Source: SIG78 sp045635745 (GTDB lineage Bacteria > Verrucomicrobiota > Lentisphaeria > Victivallales > Victivallaceae). Taken from it: a DNA stretch of 64,000 bases. The position numbers and the translations under genes were made by a program. Each line of letters starts with the position of its first letter. Position 1 is the stretch's first letter. Below are positions 9,257-18,361 of this stretch, one piece after another. The notes below the pieces were generated by a model. It searched no databases. It saw only the letters and a program-made list of their open reading frames with translations, and was not told the origin of the DNA. The stretch spans positions 1-64,000 of the forward strand of contig JAZTWG010000031.1 of assembly GCA_045635745.1 (NCBI GenBank), in the 5' to 3' direction.

Positions 9257-10153
9257 ATGCTTGAAACAGCTGATTTGCTGAAAAAAGTCCGCAAGCTCGA
9301 ACTCGTTACCCGGCGTCTGGTGGACGATGTGGTCGGCGGGGCTTACCACAGCGTATTCAAGGGTCGCGGCATTGAGTTTGACGAAGTGCGCGAATACACC
9401 TTTGAAGATGATATAAGAGATATCGACTGGAACGTAAGCGCCCGGCTCAATGCCCCATACGTCAAAAAATACGTCGAAGAACGCGAACTGACCGTACTCC
9501 TGATGCTCGATGTCTCCGGCTCAATGGCGTTCGGTCCTGCGGGCAGCAAGATAGCCGACCGTGCGGTGGAAGCCGCCGCGCTGCTTGGTTTGAGTGCAAT
9601 CAATAATCACGACCGGGTTGGTTTGTCGCTTTTCTGCGACCGGGTAATAAAATTCCTGATTCCCCGCAGCGGCAGACACAATAATCTGCGGTTGATCCGC
9701 GAACTGGTCTCGGCTTCGCAGGGCAATTTTGCCGGCAGAACCAATATTGCCGAAGCATTGCGTAATGCCTGCGGCATATTGGTCAAACGCAGCGTGATCT
9801 TTGTTATAAGCGATCTCCTTGACAACTCGTCAGAGTTGGAAAAAGCGCTCAAGATCGCCAACCGCAGACACGATGTGATTGTACTGCATGTATTCGACAA
9901 AAGAGCTTTTGAGCTGCCCGCAGAAATAAAATCGCTTTACGATGCTGAAAGCGGCTCATTTCTCCGATTGAACAGCCGCCAGGCCAGAGAATCATTCATC
10001 CGGAAACAGCTTGATAAAATCAACGCCCAACTGGATATGTGCCGCAGGTCAGGAGCAGAAGTCATCTCTTTAGATTCCGAAGCAAACACAGTTACCGCTC
10101 TGGTGGGATTTTTCCACCGCCGGATGCGCCGCCGCAGCGGGCGGGCAAGTTGA
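9257..10153 (+). CDS. DUF58 protein of the Bat operon
   Basis: Cytoplasmic or membrane-associated partner of MoxR, with a VWA-like fold. It has the family signature around VREYTFEDDIRDIDWN (44-59) and DVSGSM (85-90), a metal-site-like motif. The length is 298 aa, normal. The ATG at 9257 has GGAGG eight bases upstream. The frame continues further upstream but that part overlaps moxR. Molecular role in the family is not settled. Confidence 0.9.
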   Translation: MLETADLLKKVRKLELVTRRLVDDVVGGAYHSVFKGRGIEFDEVREYTFEDDIRDIDWNVSARLNAPYVKKYVEERELTVLLMLDVSGSMAFGPAGSKIADRAVEAAALLGLSAINNHDRVGLSLFCDRVIKFLIPRSGRHNNLRLIRELVSASQGNFAGRTNIAEALRNACGILVKRSVIFVISDLLDNSSELEKALKIANRRHDVIVLHVFDKRAFELPAEIKSLYDAESGSFLRLNSRQARESFIRKQLDKINAQLDMCRRSGAEVISLDSEANTVTALVGFFHRRMRRRSGRAS

Positions 10154-10163
10154 GAGATTTTTT

Positions 10164-11165
10164 ATGAAACGCAAAACTATTCTTATATCAAGTGCAGCAA
10201 CACTATTGTTGCTGCTGATCATTCTGGCAGTCGGTACCGGATCATTCGTCCGCGCCGGACGTGAAGGCAAAGCGGTGATAAAAGTGCTGGAGCATGATTT
10301 TGATACCACGCCACAACTCGGCGATCTGGTGAATCTGGCGGTGAACTGTTATCTGCCGTGGGGGCAAGATATGCCCGAAGCACTTTTTATTGCCAACGAC
10401 GGAATCGTCCAGCAGGGCAATATCAAAGTAAAAACAACTTCTTACAGCCTTTCCGGCAGAAATAAACTTGTTACCATCCCCATTTGCAGTTACCGTACCG
10501 GCGAAATCGCACCCGGCAGAATACAGCTTGCCATCGAACGCAATTTTTACCGGCATGGGCCGCGCAAAACCGCATTGACTGCAGAACACGGCAAGATCAA
10601 TTTTGCCCCCCGCAAGATAGAAGATCCCGACCAGTTGCCGTTGGCCGGAAAACTCGCTGCACCGCAAAAAAATACGTATCGCTATATTGCATGGCTCGTG
10701 CCGGCAGCCGTAGTATTGATTGTGCTTATACTGCTGGCAGTAAAGAAAATACGTTCCGGAGAGAACAGCATGAAAGCAGTTCTGCCGCCGTGGGAGATCG
10801 CCCGGAAAAGTCTTGCTGAATTGCGAAAAACTGCCGAAGCCGGGAAACAGCCGCTGGAGTGGTGTGTGGCAAGGTTGAGCGATGTGGTACGCGAGTATTT
10901 GAGTGTACGTTTCAACTGGCAGATCAGGCAGCAGACCACCGAAGAATTTTTTGCAGAACTCAAACGCAAGCGCTCCCCGCTTTCGGCAGCGCAGACTTTT
11001 TATCTGGAAGAATTCATGAAACAATCAGATCTGATAAAATTTGCCAATATCCGCCCCGATAAAGATGCCTTTAACCAAGCAGTGAACCGGGCAGAAGATC
11101 TGGTGGAGCAAACCGGCGAAAATAATGAAAATAATGCCGAAAATCAGAAGGAATCAGCAATATGA
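10164..11165 (+). CDS. DUF4381-like membrane protein of the Bat operon
   Basis: An N-terminal membrane anchor or signal (about 7-24) is followed by an extracytoplasmic beta region of about 150 residues. A second membrane segment (about 175-192) leads to a helical cytoplasmic domain with EYLSVRFNWQIRQQTTEEF. This layout and position match DUF4381-type proteins found between DUF58 and VWA genes; they resemble the C-terminal part of BatD. The stop overlaps the start of the next gene by 4 nt, so translation is probably coupled. Confidence 0.72.
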   Translation: MKRKTILISSAATLLLLLIILAVGTGSFVRAGREGKAVIKVLEHDFDTTPQLGDLVNLAVNCYLPWGQDMPEALFIANDGIVQQGNIKVKTTSYSLSGRNKLVTIPICSYRTGEIAPGRIQLAIERNFYRHGPRKTALTAEHGKINFAPRKIEDPDQLPLAGKLAAPQKNTYRYIAWLVPAAVVLIVLILLAVKKIRSGENSMKAVLPPWEIARKSLAELRKTAEAGKQPLEWCVARLSDVVREYLSVRFNWQIRQQTTEEFFAELKRKRSPLSAAQTFYLEEFMKQSDLIKFANIRPDKDAFNQAVNRAEDLVEQTGENNENNAENQKESAI

Positions 11166-12199
11166 GTTTATTTGCGTATCCATGGATGCTTTTGCTGCTG
11201 CTGCCGGCGCTGGTACTGGCGGCATATTACCTTTTTTTCAAACCGCAGCCGGGTGTGGTGGTGCCCTCCACGGCTGAAGATCCGGCCGCTGGACATCGAA
11301 ACTTCCGCTGGTGCACGGCTCCTTTTGCGGGGATATTGACCGCACTGGCGCTGATACTTCTTGCCGTGGCGCTGGCACGCCCCCGGCTGGGTGATGAAAG
11401 ACTTATTCTGCGCAACAAGGGTATAGATATGATCATGGTGCTTGATTTGTCAGGCAGTATGGCAGCTATTGACATACCATCCAATATAAACAGCGAACAG
11501 GCATTGGAGCGCGCACTCAAATCCGGGACTCTGAAAAACCGTCTCGACACCGCCAAAAGCGAATTGACCAAATTCATCAGCGGCCGCCCCAATGACCGCA
11601 TAGGATTGATCGGATTCGCAGATTTCGGATACAATCTTTCGCCGCCAACGCTGGATCACGATTGGTTGATCGCTGCGTTGGCACCGCTTAAACCGGGAAT
11701 AATCGGCGACGGTACCGGCATCGCAAGTCCGGTGGCATCGGCCATCCGCAGATTGGATAAATCCGCCGCGCCGCGCCGGGTGATGGTCCTTTTTACCGAT
11801 GGCAAAAACAATGTGGCACACCGGTTGTCACCGCTGGCAGTTGCAGAATTGGCCAAAGAAAAAAATATCACGATCTACACTGTCGGCATCGGCGGCAACA
11901 ATGCCTATGTACTGCAAGAGGGTTTTTTCGGCAGCCGTTATGTGCGCTACCCCGGGGAATTCGATGAAAAACTTTTGCAGGATATGGCAGCAGTAACCAA
12001 CGGCAAATATTTCCGTGCCGAAGATGAAAACGCCATGAACGAAGTGATGAACGAAATAAATCAATTGGAAAAAACCAATTTTGAGCAGCCACGCTATATA
12101 GAATACCGCGAAATTGCACCATGGTTGTGTGCTGCGGCAGTATTATTGCTGCTGTTGGCGGTAATCAGCAAAAATACCTTTGAGCGCACCGCGCCCTGA
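11162..12199 (+). CDS. batA: BatA-like VWA protein
   Basis: Membrane-bound VWA protein. Membrane segments lie at 5-25 and about 54-72, then a VWA domain with D95-L-S97-G-S99 and the later FTDGKNN Asp, and a last membrane segment near the C terminus (about 317-335). This topology is that of BatA. It ends the plus arm. The second VWA protein of the locus (BatB) is in the minus arm, so the full set of partners is present but split over two transcripts. Confidence 0.85.
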   Translation: MSLFAYPWMLLLLLPALVLAAYYLFFKPQPGVVVPSTAEDPAAGHRNFRWCTAPFAGILTALALILLAVALARPRLGDERLILRNKGIDMIMVLDLSGSMAAIDIPSNINSEQALERALKSGTLKNRLDTAKSELTKFISGRPNDRIGLIGFADFGYNLSPPTLDHDWLIAALAPLKPGIIGDGTGIASPVASAIRRLDKSAAPRRVMVLFTDGKNNVAHRLSPLAVAELAKEKNITIYTVGIGGNNAYVLQEGFFGSRYVRYPGEFDEKLLQDMAAVTNGKYFRAEDENAMNEVMNEINQLEKTNFEQPRYIEYREIAPWLCAAAVLLLLLAVISKNTFERTAP

Positions 12200-12509
12200 T
12201 ACACAATTGCCAATGATGCGTCCGAAAACAAAAGGCGCTGTTGCAAAAGTTCAAATCAGGCAGTTTTCACCCCAGTTTTTGCAAAGCATATATTTCGGGA
12301 ACAGTTGTGGAATGTTCTGAAAAATCAAGATGAAATAAACAGAATTATTTATCGTATCTTATTTATTAACGCTCTGTTCCCAATAAAAGCAATTCCTGTG
12401 AAAATTTTTGGAAAAAGTGTTTTCCCTGCAAACAGTTTTACAACATCCTTTGCGAAAGTTTTCGGCAAACGCGGCATCTCCGTCGCCGGCGGCTGCAGCA
12501 AGACAAAGA
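12200..12509. other. Non-coding gap after batA with degenerate repeat pieces
   Basis: No gene is supported. GCTGTTGCAAAAGTTCAAA near 12238 resembles the left arm of the terminator at 22.6 kb, but no T run follows its partner. GGGAACAG (12297-12304) and CTGTTCCC (12374-12381) are inverted repeats 69 nt apart. GTTCCCAATAA also occurs near 2950. These look like decayed copies of intergenic repeats. Confidence 0.45.
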
Positions 12510-12538
12510 GGGGAAGCCTTTCCTGAAAAGACTTCCCC
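12510..12538 (-). terminator. Hairpin after the enzyme pair, possible terminator
   Basis: GGGGAAG (12510-12516) and CTTCCCC (12532-12538) pair, with four further inner base pairs (CTTT/AAAG). It lies 16 nt beyond the stop at 12555, but the T run is weak (TCTTTGTCT). Its core CCTTTCCTGAAAAG is close to that of the hairpin before pgk. Confidence 0.5.
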
Positions 12539-12554
12539 ACTTCATTCTTCAATC

Positions 12555-14540
12555 TTATCCCTCGGCAAAGCCTCCGGTAAAGGCGGTATTGATTATTGTA
12601 TGAGTACCGCGGCTGGTGGTCGAAGGCATCAGAGGCGTAAACATCATTGCTTTCACCTCCGGAGCGAGAGCTTTGTATATATCGGAAGCTTTTTCGCTCA
12701 AAAGCGGGCGATTGAGTTTACGCAAAGCCAAAGCCGAAGCTATCCACGAGTTGGTCCAACCGGTTTCCACACACCACGGTCCCCAACCGGAGTCGGCGGC
12801 ACTGCCGAAGAATTCCCAGAGATCATAGTCAAATCCGCGCAGCCATGCGCCATCAAGATAGCGCTGATCCTGACTTGAAGCCTGAATTCGGCAGAAAAAA
12901 TCAGCCATTTTGTCGGCAGCTGTTTTGTATGCGGCCTTGCCGGTAGCCATATAAGCTTCGTGGAGCCCCATGAAAGCGTAATTTACCGAATAGAGCAAAT
13001 CACATGCGGGGTCGCCATTAAACTGCACCAGAGCGCACTCGCCCTTGCCATGGTCGGCATTGCAGGTTGGCGATGGATAATGCCCCAATTCGCGCTTGCC
13101 CATAACCTCGGCGGCGGTACCGAACTCATTGAGTTTTTCCACAAAGAAATCCGCAACTTTTTCCAGCCACTCGCGATGTTCAGCAGTATCGTCAACTTCC
13201 ACAAGCATGGCAAAAGGCAGCAGAATGCGGCACCAGTCGCCGGTGGCGCCGTTCTGCCAATAGAAATCGGGGAAGACTTTATTGGCTTCCTGCATAGCGG
13301 CAATGGCGCTGTCGAGGAAATCCCGGTCACCGGTAAGCTTGTATAACTGACAATTCAACGCCCAATGCCATGCCTGATAATGCGGATGGCATTTTTCGTA
13401 GTTGTTTTCCCGGTAAAACTTCCATGTTTTATTGTTTTGGAAGTGTTCCGGCTGGATCAGGCTCGGAGTACGCAACCCGTTGGGTCCGGTGGTACGCAAA
13501 AGCGAATATCCGAGCTGAAGAAGTTTTTTTGCATGTCTGGGATCTTCCAGCAAATCTTCGGCAAGAATTGCCCCCAGCGCGGCACGGGAATTGTCGTCGC
13601 CGTAAACTGAGCGGTTGCTGTCGTCAAAAAAGAGCGAACCGAATGTCTGGCTGGCAGTGCAGCAATCACGCACTTTGGGCGTATCGAGCATGGTTTTGAT
13701 CAAACCTTCGGCCATCTGCCGACCGGCACTTTCTCCGTTGATGATGTAATCCAGCGCGCCCACAGCGGCACACTCGCCCAGACAATCGCCGCGCAATGCG
13801 GGCATTATCCATTGTCTGCCGGTAACATCGATCACCGAAGTACAGCCTTCAAAAACCCCCATATTGCCATGGTGATTGTAGATCATTTCCCGGTAAAACC
13901 ATTCGGCATTGCGCTTGAAAGCCGCGCCTTCGGCATCGGCGGGCAACGACTCTTTGGCCTGATACGCCGGATGCACCGACATAGTGTAATCAATCGGCAC
14001 AATATCTTTGCTTGAACTCAAAAAAGCCAGCAGTTTGCCGATAACGATCTTCCAGTCACAAGCCGGAGCAAAACGGCTCTGTATAAAGCTTGCCAGCGGT
14101 GTAACACTTATCAGAATGTTGCTGCAGTCGGGGGCTTCAAACAGAAGCGGCAGTTTTTCCGCATCAAGCAAACCGAAACATGCATCGCGGTAGCCGGCAA
14201 CACGCGCCGCCACCAGATGGGCTTTTACCGGGGTCTTCACTTCGCGCAGCACAAAGTTGTGCTGAGTCAGGATCCGGCACTGCGGCAACCCGAACCAGTC
14301 ATCGGCAACAACTGAACGTGCCTTGAAACTGTCGGCATAAATTTCGTCGCCAAACGCCAAACCGTCATATTCGGCCGGACACTCCAGCAAAACCCGGGCA
14401 TTGCCGCTGCGGGCTGCATTCAAGAGATCCTGCAGTTTTTCGGCCGGAGGATTTTTCAGAAATTCCACATTTTCCGGCAGAAAGTCCCGGACATCGGCCT
14501 TGGCCCGGGGGGTAAATAATTCAATCCAATATCCTTGCAT
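12555..14540 (-). CDS. Putative (alpha/alpha)6-barrel carbohydrate enzyme, function unknown
   Basis: 661 aa, no signal peptide, so cytoplasmic. The sequence has the look of a six-hairpin glycosidase or epimerase/lyase fold: repeated long helices with aromatic loops such as HYQAWHWALNCQLYKLTG, YSVNYAFMGLHEAYMATG and, at 585-600, GWGPWCVETGWTNSWI. The N-terminal 200 residues look like a separate beta-rich domain. Family and substrate are not recognised. The ATG at 14540 is chosen because GGAAAG precedes it and it leaves a 12-nt gap to the upstream stop. Its pairing with the 1028-aa gene implies that both act on the same glycan. Confidence 0.6.
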   Translation of the reverse strand: MQGYWIELFTPRAKADVRDFLPENVEFLKNPPAEKLQDLLNAARSGNARVLLECPAEYDGLAFGDEIYADSFKARSVVADDWFGLPQCRILTQHNFVLREVKTPVKAHLVAARVAGYRDACFGLLDAEKLPLLFEAPDCSNILISVTPLASFIQSRFAPACDWKIVIGKLLAFLSSSKDIVPIDYTMSVHPAYQAKESLPADAEGAAFKRNAEWFYREMIYNHHGNMGVFEGCTSVIDVTGRQWIMPALRGDCLGECAAVGALDYIINGESAGRQMAEGLIKTMLDTPKVRDCCTASQTFGSLFFDDSNRSVYGDDNSRAALGAILAEDLLEDPRHAKKLLQLGYSLLRTTGPNGLRTPSLIQPEHFQNNKTWKFYRENNYEKCHPHYQAWHWALNCQLYKLTGDRDFLDSAIAAMQEANKVFPDFYWQNGATGDWCRILLPFAMLVEVDDTAEHREWLEKVADFFVEKLNEFGTAAEVMGKRELGHYPSPTCNADHGKGECALVQFNGDPACDLLYSVNYAFMGLHEAYMATGKAAYKTAADKMADFFCRIQASSQDQRYLDGAWLRGFDYDLWEFFGSAADSGWGPWCVETGWTNSWIASALALRKLNRPLLSEKASDIYKALAPEVKAMMFTPLMPSTTSRGTHTIINTAFTGGFAEG

Positions 14541-14552
14541 CGTTCTTTCCAA

Positions 14553-17500
14553 TCAAAGAGTTATTTCCATTTCAGTACTGTTTCCGAAATCCAGAACACG
14601 TTCTTCAACTTCGCAGCCGGAGTAAACCAGACAGCTTACCACACCGGAGCCATAAGCCATGAGTTTGCCTTCGGAATTTTTGCGCATGTACAAAGACGTA
14701 TCCGAGACCACAGCTTTATCGTTGTAGATCCGCACAAAACGCATATCACGTTCCGGCACATCGATTTCAAACGCCCAGTCGGGAGTCTGAATGGTGGCAG
14801 TCTTGATATTTCCTTTGCCGGTCCAGTCGGTATTGAGCAGCATCAACAGTGCGTCAGAGCCATCGTCGGCCCCCTGCCAATGAGTCCAGAAAATCTCTTT
14901 GGATGGATCGTCCACGTAGTATTCTCCGCGAACTTCGCCGGCAAGCGCCGCAACGACCGTGGCACTGAACTGCTGAAACTTTTCATGACCGGGGTATGCC
15001 CAGAAGGTAAAGGTGTAGACCCAGCCGGCACCGAGTTTGTAACGCACCAGCAGCGGCTTGGCAGTGGAGGCATCAAAAATGACAACTTCCGCACCGGCAA
15101 GTTCAATATCTGCCGTAAAACCGATATCATCTTCGTTAACATCGTCATTGGGAGCCGAAGAAAGTTCCACCGCCGGCAATGTTTCGCGCCACGCGCAATT
15201 CCATTGACCGGAGAATTTTTCGCCCCTGCCATTGACTTTGATACCGGCAAATTCGCTCAAATCTCCGTCGTTCCACAGCGCCAGATCATTGAAATCCTTG
15301 AGAAAATCGCGCTTGACATGAGTACTGAACTGCGGAAGACCGGTCAGGAGTATGCCGCCATTTTTCACATAGTCGGCAAGTTTTTCCATATCTTCAGCAA
15401 TGGCAGTGTTCCAACCCAGATTCAGCAGCAGCTTGTACTGGTTGAAGTAATCACTGGCGGCTTCCACCGGCACTTCGTCAAAATCACCGTAAGGATTGCC
15501 GGAGAAGAAGAAACGGCGCTTGTCATACTTCTGCCGCAGCGGCTGGGTATTGGCTCCCGGCATGAGCACATCGAGCACATGACGGCACTTTTCCGGCTGT
15601 TTATGGCCCCACTCCGGAGCGTTGTTGCCGAAGTACCCCCAAACCGAATAGTCCGGAGTCTGCTCCACATCGCAAATAAAACCGTTGAACGGCGCGGCAT
15701 ACCGGCCTTCAAGGAAAGCTATATTGCGAACACACTTGCCGCTGCGGGGATGAGTTTTCACAAATTTGTAGAAATCGCGGGTCATATCGCGCTTGCCCTT
15801 GGTCAGAGCATCGTCCCAAGTCTGCCGCTCTTCTTTGAAAAGCACAAACAGACTGTCTTCTTCGTAGATCATATTTGCCCCCATGATCCACGGCTGAAAA
15901 ATACTCAAATAGTACAATCCGAGATGACTTTCAAAAAACGGCTGCATCGGATGATGTATGGCAATATGCACACCCCACTCACCGGAACCGAGCGCTTCTG
16001 CCGCCGGACGGGCCTGACTGCAGAGATGCATGGTATGCGGCACCATGGTTTCCGTACGCATAAAGTCCGCACCGGCCAAATAACAGTAGCGGTGCCCACC
16101 GGAAGCATCGCCGAAAGCGCATTTGCCGCCGGCATTGTGAGCACGATCGATTTCGATTTTCAAATATTCCTGAAATTTTTCGCTGGCTTCTTTCATATCG
16201 CCGGAAGCATAAGGCTCCTGCGGGTCACGGGCATAAACTGCACCGGGATATTCGTGACGGCCGACAGTATGGATCATGTTGCCGGCACCTTTGATCAGAT
16301 TACCGTCATCGAAGTCGGTGGCAGCTTCCACATAAATACCATGTTCGCAACAGAATTTACCCCACTTGTAAAGCAGGTCGCCCCTGACCGGCCGGTGCTT
16401 GCGGTTGCCCTTGCCGTAGAGGAATCCGCGGAAAACCACCAGATTGCCCAACTGTGTACGCCAGGTGTAGTCCAGCAGCCAATCCATAAAACCATTGTCA
16501 TCATGCGGAACCACGGTCATATCGTATCCCACAGTCACAGGGATATCTTCGGACGGCAGATCGTAGACTTCCGGCAGCAGCCCGGGTTTGCCGTTGGCCT
16601 TTATTATCACATCTTTATCGGCCTTGTCAAGCGTGAATTCAAATTCATTCCAGCCAGGAACGGCTTCGATGGTCCGGCTGCCGGTGGGATATTCAAGCGT
16701 AACAGTATCGCGCTTGACTGCAAAAACTTTACCGATGATCTTTTCATTGACCAACGCCCAGGCTGGCAGACTCAACTGCAAATGGTCGTAATTGCAAGGC
16801 TGGAAAATTATGCGATTGAAAAGCAAATAGGCTTCCGGATGGGTATTTTCAAAGGTTATGAGATGTTCGCCCGGAGCGATCTGCAGCCGGTACCAGATAT
16901 CTTCCAGCATCTGCATAAAGCCGTCGTGTTCGCGGAAGAAGTGCGTTTTAGCGCCCGCCAACACCCCGTCAACGTAAACATTGATGGTGAAATCGTCGTG
17001 ATACTGCAGCTCTTTTTCGGGCGTATAACCGGTCGGCGGTGCCGCCATTATAAGCATGTGCATAAGCGTTTCGCTGTAATCAGACTTGCTTTCGTCAACT
17101 TTCAGCGGCACAGAAAGTTTTCCGCCGGGAGTCAGCCATGCCGAAGTCATCCGCGCCCACGGCAGCAGATCAAGCTGGTTGCGTTCAGCGATCTCCGGAG
17201 CTTCATAAACAGTCTGGCCATCCTTTTTGCCGGGTCTGAACCAGATATATCCGGTACGGGTGACGATCACATTGCAGCAAAGATATTTATAACCCACCGG
17301 AAATACAATACGGCCGTCTTCAATGATCTGCCGGGCTGAAAATTCCCAGGTGCCGCTTTTGGTAACCAGCTTGAAAACGCTGTTTTCATTAACATCGGCA
17401 ATCACCCGTATACCGGAAAGTCCGCGACGGGTGCGGCTGGTAAACGAAGTACCTTCCAAAACGGTTTCATGAGCACAATGACCGGGACCGTACCAGATCA

Positions 17501-17639
17501 CCGGATAATCGAGTTTACGCATTTGGCAAATCGTACCGTTACTGCATTCCAAATGGCCATCCCATTCAAAAAACGGGTGATAATGTCGCCGTGAATACAA
17601 ATACTGATACCCCCAGTCGATTCTGAAATCAAGTTGCAT
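14553..17639 (-). CDS. Large putative glycoside-hydrolase-like enzyme, function unknown
   Basis: 1028 aa, no signal peptide. An N-terminal beta-rich part has aromatic motifs (DWGYQYLYSRRHYHPFFEWD). The central part suggests a TIM barrel (acidic strands such as EAATDFDDG, FGDASGG and GADFMRTETM, then HIAIHHPMQPFFESHLG). From about 690 there is a glutaminase/ThuA-like alpha-beta domain (YVKNGGILLTGLP at 757-769), as in the trimerisation domain of GH42-type enzymes, and the last 100 residues are a beta domain. I cannot name the family. The ATG at 17639 is preferred over a more upstream start because AAGGAG lies just before it. It is first in a two-gene unit, divergent from the MarR gene. Confidence 0.6.
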   Translation of the reverse strand: MQLDFRIDWGYQYLYSRRHYHPFFEWDGHLECSNGTICQMRKLDYPVIWYGPGHCAHETVLEGTSFTSRTRRGLSGIRVIADVNENSVFKLVTKSGTWEFSARQIIEDGRIVFPVGYKYLCCNVIVTRTGYIWFRPGKKDGQTVYEAPEIAERNQLDLLPWARMTSAWLTPGGKLSVPLKVDESKSDYSETLMHMLIMAAPPTGYTPEKELQYHDDFTINVYVDGVLAGAKTHFFREHDGFMQMLEDIWYRLQIAPGEHLITFENTHPEAYLLFNRIIFQPCNYDHLQLSLPAWALVNEKIIGKVFAVKRDTVTLEYPTGSRTIEAVPGWNEFEFTLDKADKDVIIKANGKPGLLPEVYDLPSEDIPVTVGYDMTVVPHDDNGFMDWLLDYTWRTQLGNLVVFRGFLYGKGNRKHRPVRGDLLYKWGKFCCEHGIYVEAATDFDDGNLIKGAGNMIHTVGRHEYPGAVYARDPQEPYASGDMKEASEKFQEYLKIEIDRAHNAGGKCAFGDASGGHRYCYLAGADFMRTETMVPHTMHLCSQARPAAEALGSGEWGVHIAIHHPMQPFFESHLGLYYLSIFQPWIMGANMIYEEDSLFVLFKEERQTWDDALTKGKRDMTRDFYKFVKTHPRSGKCVRNIAFLEGRYAAPFNGFICDVEQTPDYSVWGYFGNNAPEWGHKQPEKCRHVLDVLMPGANTQPLRQKYDKRRFFFSGNPYGDFDEVPVEAASDYFNQYKLLLNLGWNTAIAEDMEKLADYVKNGGILLTGLPQFSTHVKRDFLKDFNDLALWNDGDLSEFAGIKVNGRGEKFSGQWNCAWRETLPAVELSSAPNDDVNEDDIGFTADIELAGAEVVIFDASTAKPLLVRYKLGAGWVYTFTFWAYPGHEKFQQFSATVVAALAGEVRGEYYVDDPSKEIFWTHWQGADDGSDALLMLLNTDWTGKGNIKTATIQTPDWAFEIDVPERDMRFVRIYNDKAVVSDTSLYMRKNSEGKLMAYGSGVVSCLVYSGCEVEERVLDFGNSTEMEITL

Positions 17640-17766
17640 TACATTCTCCTTAAAAACAACTTTTATCAATAAAAAAGTAATCCTTATAAAAATACACTTC
17701 AAATGATAAAAAGCAATAATTCAAGTATAAAATATCAGCAATAATCCTTGAAATAAAAATAAAATA

Positions 17767-17804
17767 CCGGAAAATTTGCAAAAATCGCGTTCCGGCATTA
17801 TTTT
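17767..17804 (+). promoter_or_regulatory. Promoter and possible operator of the MarR-RND operon
   Basis: TTGCAA (17776-17781), 17 bp, TATTTT (17799-17804). An inverted repeat CCGGAA (17767-17772) / TTCCGG (17790-17795) brackets the -35 box and most of the spacer, which would suit binding by the adjacent MarR regulator. The operator role is inference. Confidence 0.45.
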
Positions 17805-17861
17805 AATACTTAAACTATTTACCGGATTTACTTTTAACTGGATAAACAATAAGGATGCATT

Positions 17862-18326
17862 TTGAGCAATACAGAACTGAAAAATGAGCGCGTATGGCGC
17901 AATCTTCTGCGTCTGGCCGACCTTTTGGGCAGCTCCGGCGTTACCGAATGCGATCTGCCCAACCGGTTGCCGTTATCGCAACTGCGGGTGGTGGGAGTCA
18001 TCTACGACCGGCATCCTGATGGTGTGATGCTTAAAAACATTGCCGACGAACTTAAGCTCACGCCCGGCGCGATCTCGCAGACGGTCGATGTGCTGGTGCG
18101 GGAAAATATCGTGGAACGCTCAACCAGTCCTTCCGACCGCCGGGCCATACTTCTGCGGCCGACAGCCATGGGGCTGAAGCTGAAAGAGCAACATTCCCGG
18201 CAGGTGGAAAATGTAATGCAGAGTATCAGCAAAGAGATAAGCGCTGAAGATTTTACCACTTTCGCCAACGTACTGGAGCAGTTATTGGAACAAATGAACG
18301 CTCTGCAAAAACAAAACGATAAATGA
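17862..18326 (+). CDS. MarR-family transcriptional regulator
   Basis: 154 aa winged-helix regulator. The helix-turn-helix and wing are visible: LKNIADELKLTPGAISQTVDVLVRE then STSPSDRRAILLRPT, the typical DxR wing. The start is TTG at 17862, with AAGGA six bases upstream; an ATG at 17855 is out of frame. It ends 35 nt before the RND adaptor gene, so it probably controls its own operon and the pump in response to a small molecule. Confidence 0.9.
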   Translation: MSNTELKNERVWRNLLRLADLLGSSGVTECDLPNRLPLSQLRVVGVIYDRHPDGVMLKNIADELKLTPGAISQTVDVLVRENIVERSTSPSDRRAILLRPTAMGLKLKEQHSRQVENVMQSISKEISAEDFTTFANVLEQLLEQMNALQKQNDK

Positions 18327-18361
18327 CAATTTTTTCAAAAAATGATAACAGGAGAAAAAAA

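Noticed and set aside
12200..12554. Small gene between batA and the enzyme pair
   Set aside because: Frames of 65-75 codons have no ribosome site or protein pattern; repeat fragments explain the DNA.
14535..17339. 934-codon plus-strand open frame opposite the 1028-aa enzyme
   Set aside because: Shadow of the real gene's codon bias; no recognisable motifs, and the opposite strand has an ordered start and ribosome site.
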